From: Bacteroidaceae bacterium
GTDB taxonomy: Bacteria > Bacteroidota > Bacteroidia > Bacteroidales > Muribaculaceae
Direction of reading: 5' to 3'
DNA length: 37,730 nucleotides
Assembly (NCBI GenBank): GCA_021768245.1
Contig: JAETNO010000025.1
Coordinates: 1-37,730, forward strand
In this document: piece by piece, positions 16,747 through 23,801 of the stretch
How the letters are laid out: every line of letters starts with the position of its first letter
Numbering within the stretch: position 1 is the stretch's first letter
Made by a program: the position numbers and the translations under genes
The notes under the pieces: model-generated
Database searches by the model: none
What the model was told of the DNA's origin: nothing
What the model saw: the letters and a program-made list of their open reading frames with translations, nothing else

Positions 16747-17841
16747 ATGAAAATAGTCGTCACCGGAACCCGCGGCATTCCGAATATCATGGGAGGCGTG
16801 GAGACACATTGTGAAGAGTTGTTTCCGCGTATTGCTCGAAAAGGCTTCGAGGTAACCGTTATACGGCGGAAAAGTTACGTACGCGACACGCTGTCCAGCT
16901 ACAAGGGCATCACGCTCTCGGACATCGAAACGCCGCGGAAAAAATCGCTCGAAGCAATCGTCCACACGTTCAGGGCCATCGTGCGGGCCAAACGCCTGAA
17001 AGCCGACATCGTCCACCTCCATGCGGTGGGCCCGGCACTGCTGACACCGCTGGCCCGTTTGCTGGGAATGAAAGTCGTATTCACCCACCACGGGCCGGAC
17101 TACGACCGGGACAAATGGGGCATGGCGGCCAAAACGGCACTCCGCCTGGGCGAGGCCGCAGGCACGCTCTTCGCCAACGAAGTCATCGTGATCTCGCATG
17201 TGATCGACGACATGCTGATCCGGAAATACGGACGTAAAGACTGCCATGTGATCTACAACGGCGTCCCCTCACCGGATATCACCGACTATCCGGAATATTT
17301 CGGGGAGCTGGGGATCGAACAAGGAAAGTATATCTTCGCAATGTGCCGGTTCGTACCGGAAAAGAACCTGCACCACCTGATCGAAGCGTTTTCACGTACC
17401 GAGCACAGGGAATGCAAGTTGGTCATTGCCGGGGACAGCGATTTCGAGGACGACTATTCCGCAAGCCTGAAGAAATACGCCCGCGAACAGGGAGTCGTGC
17501 TGCCCGGATTTATCAAGGGCAGGAAATTGCACGCATTGCTGTCGCATGCCCGGTGTTTCGTACTCCCCTCCTCGCACGAAGGGCTCCCGATCGCACTGCT
17601 CGAAGCAATGAGTTACAGGCTGCCTGTGATCGTGAGCGACATCCCCGCAAACCTGGAAGTCGGGCTCGGGCAGGAATTCTATTTCCCGTTGGGCGACAGA
17701 AGGGCTCTGGCACGCAAACTCCAGGAAAATATGGACGCCCCTTACCGGCAAATAGAGTATCCCATGGAAAAATACGATTGGAATGCGATCGCCGAACGGA
17801 CGGCCTCGGTCTACACCAAATACGCGAAACCGGGGAAATAG
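16747..17841 (+). CDS. GT4-family glycosyltransferase
   Basis: 364 aa. MKIVVTGTRGIPNIMGGVETHCEELFPRIAR is a highly typical N-terminus of capsule/O-antigen GT4 enzymes. DIVHLHAVGPALLTPLARLLGMKVVFTHHGPDYDR is the acceptor-side motif. The donor site has FVPEKNLHHLIEAF and EX7E in SSHEGLPIALLEAMSYRLP (residues ~276-294). Last gene of the + strand operon. Its stop is 8 bp from the end of the convergent ybaK, and I see no good intrinsic terminator in that gap. Confidence 0.93.
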   Translation: MKIVVTGTRGIPNIMGGVETHCEELFPRIARKGFEVTVIRRKSYVRDTLSSYKGITLSDIETPRKKSLEAIVHTFRAIVRAKRLKADIVHLHAVGPALLTPLARLLGMKVVFTHHGPDYDRDKWGMAAKTALRLGEAAGTLFANEVIVISHVIDDMLIRKYGRKDCHVIYNGVPSPDITDYPEYFGELGIEQGKYIFAMCRFVPEKNLHHLIEAFSRTEHRECKLVIAGDSDFEDDYSASLKKYAREQGVVLPGFIKGRKLHALLSHARCFVLPSSHEGLPIALLEAMSYRLPVIVSDIPANLEVGLGQEFYFPLGDRRALARKLQENMDAPYRQIEYPMEKYDWNAIAERTASVYTKYAKPGK

Positions 17842-17849
17842 CCACAGCC

Positions 17850-18341
17850 CTATTCCCGGCGGCTGATTTCCGCCACGGTCGCCCCGACGAAAGCTATGAG
17901 CTCCGCCGGGGCGATTTTCAGTTGGAGGCCGCGGACGCCGGCGCTGATGTATATGGCCGGAAGCGACGCGGCCGAGGAGTGGATATAGGTCGGAAACTGT
18001 TTTTTCATGCCGATCGGCGAGCAGCCGCCACGGATGTAACCCGTCACGGGCAGCAGCTCCTTCATCGGGATCAGGTCGGCCTTCTTGTTGCCCGATACGC
18101 GTGCGGCGGCCTTGAGGTCGACCTCGTGGTCGGCGGGCACCACGCATACGAAATACCCCGTGCGGTCGCCCCGCAGCACGAGGGTCTTGAATACGCTTCC
18201 TATATCTTCGCCCAGCTCTTCGGCCACGTGCGTCGCTGCGAGGTGTTCTTCATCAACCCGGTAAGGGACGAGTTCATAGGCTATCTTAGCGCGGTCGAGC
18301 AAGCGGGCCGCATTGGTCTTTTCGATTTTTCCGTGTGCCAT
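17850..18341 (-). CDS. ybaK: Cys-tRNA(Pro)/Cys-tRNA(Cys) deacylase (YbaK/EbsC family)
   Basis: 163 aa, full length for the YbaK family, which hydrolyses Cys mischarged onto tRNA(Pro). Landmarks are AATHVAEELGEDIGSVFKTLVLRGDR (holding the conserved Lys), VVPADHEVDLKAAAR, GYIRGGCSPIGMKKQFPTYI and a final IYISAGVRGLQLKIAPAELI. It is transcribed toward the polysaccharide operon, from a divergent promoter region shared with the DUF5686 gene. Housekeeping; marks the end of the glycan locus. Confidence 0.92.
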   Translation of the reverse strand: MAHGKIEKTNAARLLDRAKIAYELVPYRVDEEHLAATHVAEELGEDIGSVFKTLVLRGDRTGYFVCVVPADHEVDLKAAARVSGNKKADLIPMKELLPVTGYIRGGCSPIGMKKQFPTYIHSSAASLPAIYISAGVRGLQLKIAPAELIAFVGATVAEISRRE

Positions 18342-18379
18342 TTCAGTTATTGGTGTTCGATTTTTCGGCTTATATTATG

Positions 18380-18387
18380 CAAAAGTA
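18380..18387 (-). promoter_or_regulatory. Bacteroidetes-type -7 box for ybaK
   Basis: On the minus strand this reads TACTTTTG, a match to TAnnTTTG, about 39 bp upstream of the ybaK ATG. No clear TTTG -33 box is seen at the usual distance, so support is partial. Confidence 0.45.
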
Positions 18388-18393
18388 ATTTAT

Positions 18394-18426
18394 TTTGACC
18401 AAACAGGTTCTTTTTAATTATTTTTG
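18394..18426 (+). promoter_or_regulatory. Bacteroidetes sigma-ABfr-type promoter for the DUF5686 gene
   Basis: TTTG at 18394-18397, a 21-bp spacer, then TATTTTTG at 18419-18426 fits the TTTG/TAnnTTTG consensus of the Bacteroidetes primary sigma factor. The ATG at 18431 is only 4 bp past the -7 box, so the transcript could be leaderless. Confidence 0.6.
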
Positions 18427-18430
18427 CAAA

Positions 18431-20944
18431 ATGCACCGTGGCAAAATTACATATAGACTGCTCGCCTCACTGCTCGCAGCCTTGTCCGTGTGCACGACCC
18501 TGTCGGCACAGAGCACCCGTGTCCGCGGCCGTGTGACGGATGCCGCCAGCGGTGCCCCGATGCAGTTCGTGAGCGTCGTGTTCCCCGGCACCACGACCGG
18601 CATCACGACCGATGAGGAGGGTATCTATACGCTCGAGACCCGCGATACGGTGGGACGCGTACAGGCCTCGATGGTCGGCTACGCCACGCAGACCAAGCCG
18701 CTCACGCGGGGCGGCTTCAACCAGGTAGACTTCGCCCTGGAAGCGGTCGAGTTCGGCATCGGCAGCGTCGTCATCACCCCGGGCGAGAACCCCGCACACC
18801 CGATCCTGAAAGGGGTCGTGCGCCGCAAGCCGCAGAACGACCCCGACGAGTACGAACGCTACCACTGCGCCACGTACACCAAGATGGAGCTCGACCTGAC
18901 GAACATCAAGCCGCGCTTCCGCAACAAAAGGCTGCAACGCAACTTCGGCTTCATATTCGAATACGTCGACACGTCGGCCCTCACCGGGCAGGCTTACCTG
19001 CCGGCCATGATCTCCGAAACCACGGCCGACTTTTACCACAGCAAGCGCAACCCCTCGCTGTCGCGCGAGATCATCCGCGCCAACCGCGTATCGGGGGTGG
19101 AGGACAGCTTCGCCATCGCCCAGTTCACGGGACAGATGCACGGCAACGTCAACTTCTACGCCAACTTCATCGACATTTTCAACGTCCGTTTTGCCAGCCC
19201 GCTCTCCGACGGGGGACTCTTCTATTACGACTATTTCCTGGTGGACAGCATGCAGGTCGACGGCCGCAAGACCTACAAAATCCGGTTCCACCCCAAACGG
19301 CTCACCTCCCCGGTGCTCGACGGCGAGGTGAACATCGACTCGGCGTCGTATGCCCTGCAATCGGCCTCGGCGCGCATGCCCAAGGGCGTCAACGTAAACT
19401 GGATCAAGCACCTGCGGCTCGAAAACGAGAACCGCATCGTGCGCGACAGCACGTGGTTCCGAAGCCGCGACCGCGTATCGGCCGAATTCTCGGTCACCAC
19501 GGCCGACTCATCGAAACTGACCTCGTTCATCGGCACGCGCGAGGTGGTCTACACCGACGTGCGGATCGGCGAACCGATCCCCGCCGAGGTCATACGCATG
19601 GACAACAACGTCGTGATCGGCGACCAGGGGCCGGAGAGCAGCAAGGACGAAGCCTTCTGGGAGAGCGTCCGCCCCTACCGGCTGAGCGACAAGGAGAAAG
19701 GCATCTATTCGATGGTCGACTCGGTGCAGAACGTCCCGCTGTACCGCAATATCTACACCCTGATCAACACGGTCATCGTCGGTTACTGGAACACCAAATA
19801 CATCGGCATCGGCCCCTACTATAAACTGGCGAGCTTCAACAAGCTCGAAGGGTTCCGCATGCAGCCGGGATTCCGCACCACCACGGCCGTCAGCCGCCGC
19901 ATACGCCTCTCGGGGTATGCGGCATACGGCACGCGCGACGGGATGTTCAAAGGCGGCGGCAGCGTCGAGCTGGCTTTCAACCGCCGGCTGACGCGCAAGC
20001 TGACCGTCTCGGGCCGCCACGACGTGATGCAGCTGGGCGCGGGGCAGAACGCCCTCACGGAGAGTAACATCCTCAGCTCGCTCCTCTCGCGCGGCGACTC
20101 GCGGCTCTCGATGGTCAACCGCGGCGAGGCCGTCTACGAGCACGAATGGCGGCACGGGATCAGCAACTTCCTCGGCGCCCGCATCCAGAAGATCTACGGC
20201 AATAGGTACGTCCCGCTGGTGCGCCCCGACGGCACGGTCATGAACTCGGTATCGGACGCCGCCGTACACGTCGGGATGCGCATCTCGAAGAACGAAAGCA
20301 TCTACCGCATGCCGTTCGACAAGCAGTACATGGGGACGAAATACCCCGTCCTGACCCTTGGGTTCACGGCCGGGATACCCCGGGTGCTGAGCGGCAGCTA
20401 TGAATATTACCGCCTCGAGGGCGGCATCCACTACAAGCCCGAGCTGCCGCCGCTGGGCTACTCGGACATCACCGTGCAGGGCGGCAAGATCTTCGGCAAG
20501 GTACCCTACCCGCTGCTGAAGCTCCACGAGGGGAACGGCACCTATTTCTACGACCCGATGGCGTTCTCGTGCATGAACTTCTACGAGTTCGCTTCGGACA
20601 CCTGGGTGGCGCTGTTTTTCGAACACCACTTCAACGGCATCCTGCTGGGGCGCATCCCGCTCATCAAAAAACTCAAATGGCGCGAGGTGCTGGTATGCAA
20701 GGGCGTGTGGGGCACGCTGTCGAAGGAGAACGACGGCAGCCTCGCCGCAACGCAGGCACCGCTGCTCTTCCCGCCCGGCATGACATCGGTGTCCGACCCT
20801 TATGTCGAGGTGGGATTCGGCGTCGAAAACATCTTCCGGCTGCTGCGCGTGGACTTCATCTGGCGCGTCACGCACCGCGACCCGAAACCCGGGCAGGAGA
20901 TCCAGAATTTCGCCGTCAACCTGGGCATAAAACTCAAATTCTGA
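18431..20944 (+). CDS. DUF5686 outer-membrane protein with carboxypeptidase-like regulatory domain
   Basis: 837 aa from ATG 18431. A signal peptide is visible (MHRGKITYRLLASLLAALSVCTTLSAQ). It is followed by a CarboxypepD_reg-like beta-sandwich (residues ~28-110, starting TRVRGRVTDAASGAPMQFVSVVF) and then the long DUF5686 region with alternating, aromatic-rich strands. The last residues NFAVNLGIKLKF end in Phe, as in outer-membrane beta-barrels. The family is widespread in Bacteroidetes and of unknown function. The more upstream frame start (18395) is rejected since it adds residues before an ideal signal peptide. Confidence 0.88.
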   Translation: MHRGKITYRLLASLLAALSVCTTLSAQSTRVRGRVTDAASGAPMQFVSVVFPGTTTGITTDEEGIYTLETRDTVGRVQASMVGYATQTKPLTRGGFNQVDFALEAVEFGIGSVVITPGENPAHPILKGVVRRKPQNDPDEYERYHCATYTKMELDLTNIKPRFRNKRLQRNFGFIFEYVDTSALTGQAYLPAMISETTADFYHSKRNPSLSREIIRANRVSGVEDSFAIAQFTGQMHGNVNFYANFIDIFNVRFASPLSDGGLFYYDYFLVDSMQVDGRKTYKIRFHPKRLTSPVLDGEVNIDSASYALQSASARMPKGVNVNWIKHLRLENENRIVRDSTWFRSRDRVSAEFSVTTADSSKLTSFIGTREVVYTDVRIGEPIPAEVIRMDNNVVIGDQGPESSKDEAFWESVRPYRLSDKEKGIYSMVDSVQNVPLYRNIYTLINTVIVGYWNTKYIGIGPYYKLASFNKLEGFRMQPGFRTTTAVSRRIRLSGYAAYGTRDGMFKGGGSVELAFNRRLTRKLTVSGRHDVMQLGAGQNALTESNILSSLLSRGDSRLSMVNRGEAVYEHEWRHGISNFLGARIQKIYGNRYVPLVRPDGTVMNSVSDAAVHVGMRISKNESIYRMPFDKQYMGTKYPVLTLGFTAGIPRVLSGSYEYYRLEGGIHYKPELPPLGYSDITVQGGKIFGKVPYPLLKLHEGNGTYFYDPMAFSCMNFYEFASDTWVALFFEHHFNGILLGRIPLIKKLKWREVLVCKGVWGTLSKENDGSLAATQAPLLFPPGMTSVSDPYVEVGFGVENIFRLLRVDFIWRVTHRDPKPGQEIQNFAVNLGIKLKF

Positions 20945-20976
20945 TGCACGGAGGCCGGGAACCCGGGGATTTTGAC

Positions 20977-20984
20977 TACCTTTG
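20977..20984 (+). promoter_or_regulatory. possible -7 box for the HAD phosphatase gene
   Basis: TACCTTTG matches TAnnTTTG and lies 22 bp before the ATG at 21007. No TTTG box at the normal upstream distance is visible, so this is tentative. Confidence 0.35.
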
Positions 20985-21006
20985 GGCTGGAAAAAAGGGG
21001 ACAACT

Positions 21007-21663
21007 ATGATAAAAGGTGCAATATTCGACATGGACGGGACACTCGTGGACAACACGCCCGTCCACATCCGTGCGTTCGAAATCTTCTGCGAACGATACG
21101 GCATCCGCGACTGGAAGGAGAAACTCGGCCAGGCATACGGCATGGGCAACGACGACATCATGAGGCTCATCATGCCCGCGGAGGTGATCCGCGAAAAGGG
21201 GCTCGCGGCACTCGCCGAAGAGAAGGAATCCATCTACCGGGAGATCTACGCCCCCGAGATCGTGCCGATGCCCGGGCTCACCGACCTCTTGCAAAAGCTC
21301 CGCGATGCAGGCATACGCTGCGCCGTAGGTTCGTCGGGCTACAAGCCCAATGTGGATTTCGTGCTGGAAAAATGCCGTATCGAGCCTTATTTCGACGCCA
21401 GGATCAGCGGCGACATGGTCTCGCGCTGCAAACCCGACCCGGAGATTTACCTTACGGCCGCCGCGGCCCTGGGGCTGCCTGCGGCGGAATGCGTCGTCTT
21501 CGAAGACGCCCCGGCGGGGATCGAAGCAGCACGCAGGGCCGGAGCCGGACATATCGTGGCGCTGGCCACGACGCTCGACCGCGCAGCGCTGGCGCAGACC
21601 GATGCGGACAGGGTCATCGACGATTTCCGCGACATCACCGACCTCGACGCTTTGCTGAAATAA
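21007..21663 (+). CDS. HAD-superfamily phosphatase / beta-phosphoglucomutase-like
   Basis: 218 aa HAD hydrolase. Motif I is FDMDGTLVDN (residues ~7-16, nucleophile Asp). Motif II lies in AVGSSGYKPN; the conserved Lys is in SRCKPDPEIY; motif IV is VVFEDAPAGIEAA. A helical cap lies between motifs I and II. The DMDGTLVDN plus EDAPAGIEAA pattern fits the beta-phosphoglucomutase/phosphatase-like subfamily, but the substrate cannot be read. Single gene after DUF5686 with its own possible promoter. Confidence 0.9.
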   Translation: MIKGAIFDMDGTLVDNTPVHIRAFEIFCERYGIRDWKEKLGQAYGMGNDDIMRLIMPAEVIREKGLAALAEEKESIYREIYAPEIVPMPGLTDLLQKLRDAGIRCAVGSSGYKPNVDFVLEKCRIEPYFDARISGDMVSRCKPDPEIYLTAAAALGLPAAECVVFEDAPAGIEAARRAGAGHIVALATTLDRAALAQTDADRVIDDFRDITDLDALLK

Positions 21664-21869
21664 CCCGGGCACAGAAGCCGGACAGGCCGTCCGCAATTTC
21701 CGCGGCTCCTCCGCCCCGGCGCCCGGCAGTCGTCATCGACGGGTTCCGCGCCACCCCAGCCCGGCAACGATCGGGCCGCGGCGGATCGGCAGCATCGCCG
21801 ATCGCAAGGCATACGGACGCTACCTGCCGCAGGCCTTACCCAAACGCACCGTACACCCGATACCCTACC
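21664..21869. other. GC-rich intergenic stretch, no gene seen
   Basis: About 200 bp after the HAD gene. Open frames through it have no family features and lack normal starts. It leads into the terminator at 21870. Confidence 0.5.
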
Positions 21870-21908
21870 GCCATCCCGATAAAAAAACGTCGCGGATGGC
21901 TTTTTTTT
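21870..21908 (+). terminator. intrinsic terminator after the HAD gene
   Basis: GCCATCC (21870-21876) pairs with GGATGGC (21894-21900), with extra CGA/TCG pairing inside, and is followed directly by eight T. Well placed to end the upstream transcript. Confidence 0.75.
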
Positions 21909-21940
21909 GCGGGGCGCGCATATCATACGGAAAAAATTGA

Positions 21941-21948
21941 TACTTTTG
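21941..21948 (+). promoter_or_regulatory. -7 box for the DUF486 gene
   Basis: TACTTTTG matches TAnnTTTG and lies 24 bp upstream of ATG 21973. No clear -33 box. Confidence 0.45.
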
Positions 21949-21972
21949 CGCGGTTTTAATCCCCTACGGCCT

Positions 21973-22338
21973 ATGTTCAAAGGAATCGCCACCGTCGCCC
22001 TGCTCATCATATCGAACGCCTTCATGACGCTCGCCTGGTACGGCCACATCGCATTCAAATCCAAGCTCGAACGCTTCGGCATGCTGGCTATCGTACTGCT
22101 CAGCTGGGGCATCGCCCTGTTCGAATACTGCTTCCAGGTTCCGGCCAACCGCATCGGGTCGTCGCAGTTCGGCGGGCCGTTCTCGATCTGGGAGCTGAAA
22201 GTCATCCAGGAAGTGGTCTCGCTCTCGGTCTTCACGCTGTTCGCGCTGGTTTTCATGAAGTCGGACTCCCTGCGCTGGAACCACCTCGCAGGTTTCCTCT
22301 GCCTGATACTGGCGGTCTACTTCATCTTCCGGAAATAG
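21973..22338 (+). CDS. DMT-family small membrane protein (DUF486)
   Basis: 121 aa with four hydrophobic helices, matching the DUF486/DMT-like family of unknown function. Typical strings are LLIISNAFMTLAWYGHIAFK, LLSWGIALFEYCFQVPANRIG and FSIWELKVIQEVVSLSVFTLFALVFM. ATG 21973 is chosen because it follows the -7 box and begins the first membrane helix; the longer frame would start inside the terminator region. Confidence 0.9.
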   Translation: MFKGIATVALLIISNAFMTLAWYGHIAFKSKLERFGMLAIVLLSWGIALFEYCFQVPANRIGSSQFGGPFSIWELKVIQEVVSLSVFTLFALVFMKSDSLRWNHLAGFLCLILAVYFIFRK

Positions 22339-22427
22339 CCGCGCCCGCAGCCGGGCGTGCGGCAAAACCCGACAGGCGATACCTGCCGACAAAATCCATA
22401 CGTATCCTCCCGGCCCGAGTTTCCCGG

Positions 22428-22497
22428 TTACGCCTGCTCTTCCCGCCGGTCATGGCGGTAAATCTGATACGAGTTCACGAAGTTCTGCCAGAAATTA
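22428..22497 (-). pseudogene. 3' tail of a chromosomal gene cut by the mobile element
   Basis: On the minus strand, codons ending at TAA 22428-22430 read FWQNFVNSYQIYRHDRRE-EQA. Codon choice is typical of the GC-rich chromosomal genes. Upstream (higher coordinates) the sequence turns AT-rich and the frame meets a TGA at about 22504. There is no start codon. I read this as the C-terminus of a gene whose 5' part was displaced by the insertion. The family is not recognised. Confidence 0.55.
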
Positions 22498-22506
22498 TTT
22501 ACTCAC

Positions 22507-22534
22507 ACTTGTATTTATCTGTATATTAACAAGT
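22507..22534. repeat. short inverted repeat at the left end of the IME
   Basis: ACTTGT (22507-22512) and ACAAGT (22529-22534) flank an AT-rich 16-bp core. ACTTGTAT here recurs in inverted orientation at the integrase end (ATACAAGT, around 33262-33269). Could be a recombinase or excisionase arm site, or chance. Confidence 0.3.
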
Positions 22535-22608
22535 AAAGCGATACACACTTTGCGACGGGTAACAAAATAGCAACAAAAATATGGATAAAATTGGTCGTCC
22601 GAAATATT

Positions 22609-23766
22609 CTAATTCTCGTCAATCTTTTTCTTCTTCTTGCCAATACACTCGTCGAATATCTCCTCCAAATACTCTTTGGGCATAAAGCCGGTTTCTACCC
22701 TTTTATGTACGAATAAATTATCTTCGTACACAACCTCTCCGAGCTGATAGTTCAATTCATCCTCGCTGAACTCGTCTTTACTGAGGTTTGTTATGGGGAC
22801 AGCAATCGAGTCTCCGTCATCTTGATCTCGCCACACGTATGCGGATTTAGTCATTATAAATAGAGAATTTCGATCTTCCGAGAATCCATACTTGGCAACC
22901 ACATACTCCCGATCTCCATTGTTATTACGCCAAAATACAGCGTTTTCGGTCAGATTGGCTGCATAAGCAGTTAAAGGATCACCGTTGTATTCCTGCGGGG
23001 TACATGGGTATTCATTGGGCTTATCATTATAAAAATAGATTTCTTGGGCTGCTCCGGGTGTTAACGATAGCATAATATTCCGCTTTCTATGTTCCTGCTC
23101 AACGGGACGTTCATTTGCAAGAGTTTGAATTTGCCCCCAACCATTTAGAGAATCGGATTGCAGCTTATCTATTTCGTCTGCACTCGACAACCGACCGTCA
23201 TTTTGTGAAATCGGTTGCCGACCATATACCCATTCGCCCAAAGCACCTCCGGATGCTTGCTTGTCGCTTTCGGCCCATGCCAATAATCGCTCTTTGCTGA
23301 CTTGAGCTTCGGCATCCGTAACGGTTCTCATCCAACTGAAATCGGGGGTAACATCGTTTTCTCGCAACAGAGACGGATTGGCCAAAAACGCTTCGATACT
23401 ACCGCACCGCATTATGATACGTTTCCGGGTAATCGGGTTTTCGAGTGCGTTCTCCAGTCGAGTAACCCATCGAAGATTATTCGGGCGATTATTGCGGCGA
23501 TTCGTGTCTATATGATCGACGACATATTCTTTCGTCGGTTTCGTGCCATGAAAGGCCGTAGCAACGATAATATGAACACGAACGGACGCAATCTCCATGT
23601 ATCCATGTTTATCATTGGCCTTACCGAAAGTCCAAAAGTTATCATATTTACGAGGTCGCTTGCCATCACGAGGATGCCGGAAAATAGCTCCATTATCCCG
23701 AACGGAGTATTTTTCGTCTTTATAGATACACTCGACCTCTTGTTTAAAATCATTAACATCAATCAT
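22609..23766 (-). CDS. HNH endonuclease-domain protein, second gene of helicase operon
   Basis: 385 aa. The N-terminal ~110 residues look like a NUMOD4/HNH_3 module: YKDEKYSVRDNGAIFRH, then VHIIVATAFHG, and the nuclease core VDHIDTNRRNNRPNNLRWV (residues ~82-100) with the His and Asn positions of HNH_3. The remaining ~270 residues are not a family I recognise; they are acidic near the C-terminus and end in a Lys-rich tail (GKKKKKIDEN). It starts 35 bp after the helicase gene on the same strand, so they are probably co-transcribed. The module resembles homing or phage HNH enzymes, but the large C-terminal region and linkage to a helicase suggest a nuclease effector of a defence system. Confidence 0.8.
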   Translation of the reverse strand: MIDVNDFKQEVECIYKDEKYSVRDNGAIFRHPRDGKRPRKYDNFWTFGKANDKHGYMEIASVRVHIIVATAFHGTKPTKEYVVDHIDTNRRNNRPNNLRWVTRLENALENPITRKRIIMRCGSIEAFLANPSLLRENDVTPDFSWMRTVTDAEAQVSKERLLAWAESDKQASGGALGEWVYGRQPISQNDGRLSSADEIDKLQSDSLNGWGQIQTLANERPVEQEHRKRNIMLSLTPGAAQEIYFYNDKPNEYPCTPQEYNGDPLTAYAANLTENAVFWRNNNGDREYVVAKYGFSEDRNSLFIMTKSAYVWRDQDDGDSIAVPITNLSKDEFSEDELNYQLGEVVYEDNLFVHKRVETGFMPKEYLEEIFDECIGKKKKKIDEN

Positions 23767-23801
23767 ATAAGCTGACCAAATAATTTCAATACTCGAAAAT
23801 T

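Noticed and set aside
19508..21004. 498-codon minus-strand frame antisense to the DUF5686 gene
   Set aside because: Shadow frame in GC-rich DNA; the + strand has a signal peptide, domain structure and promoter.
23302..23775. 157-codon + strand frame opposite the HNH gene
   Set aside because: Antisense of the HNH_3 domain, whose motif is unmistakable on the minus strand.
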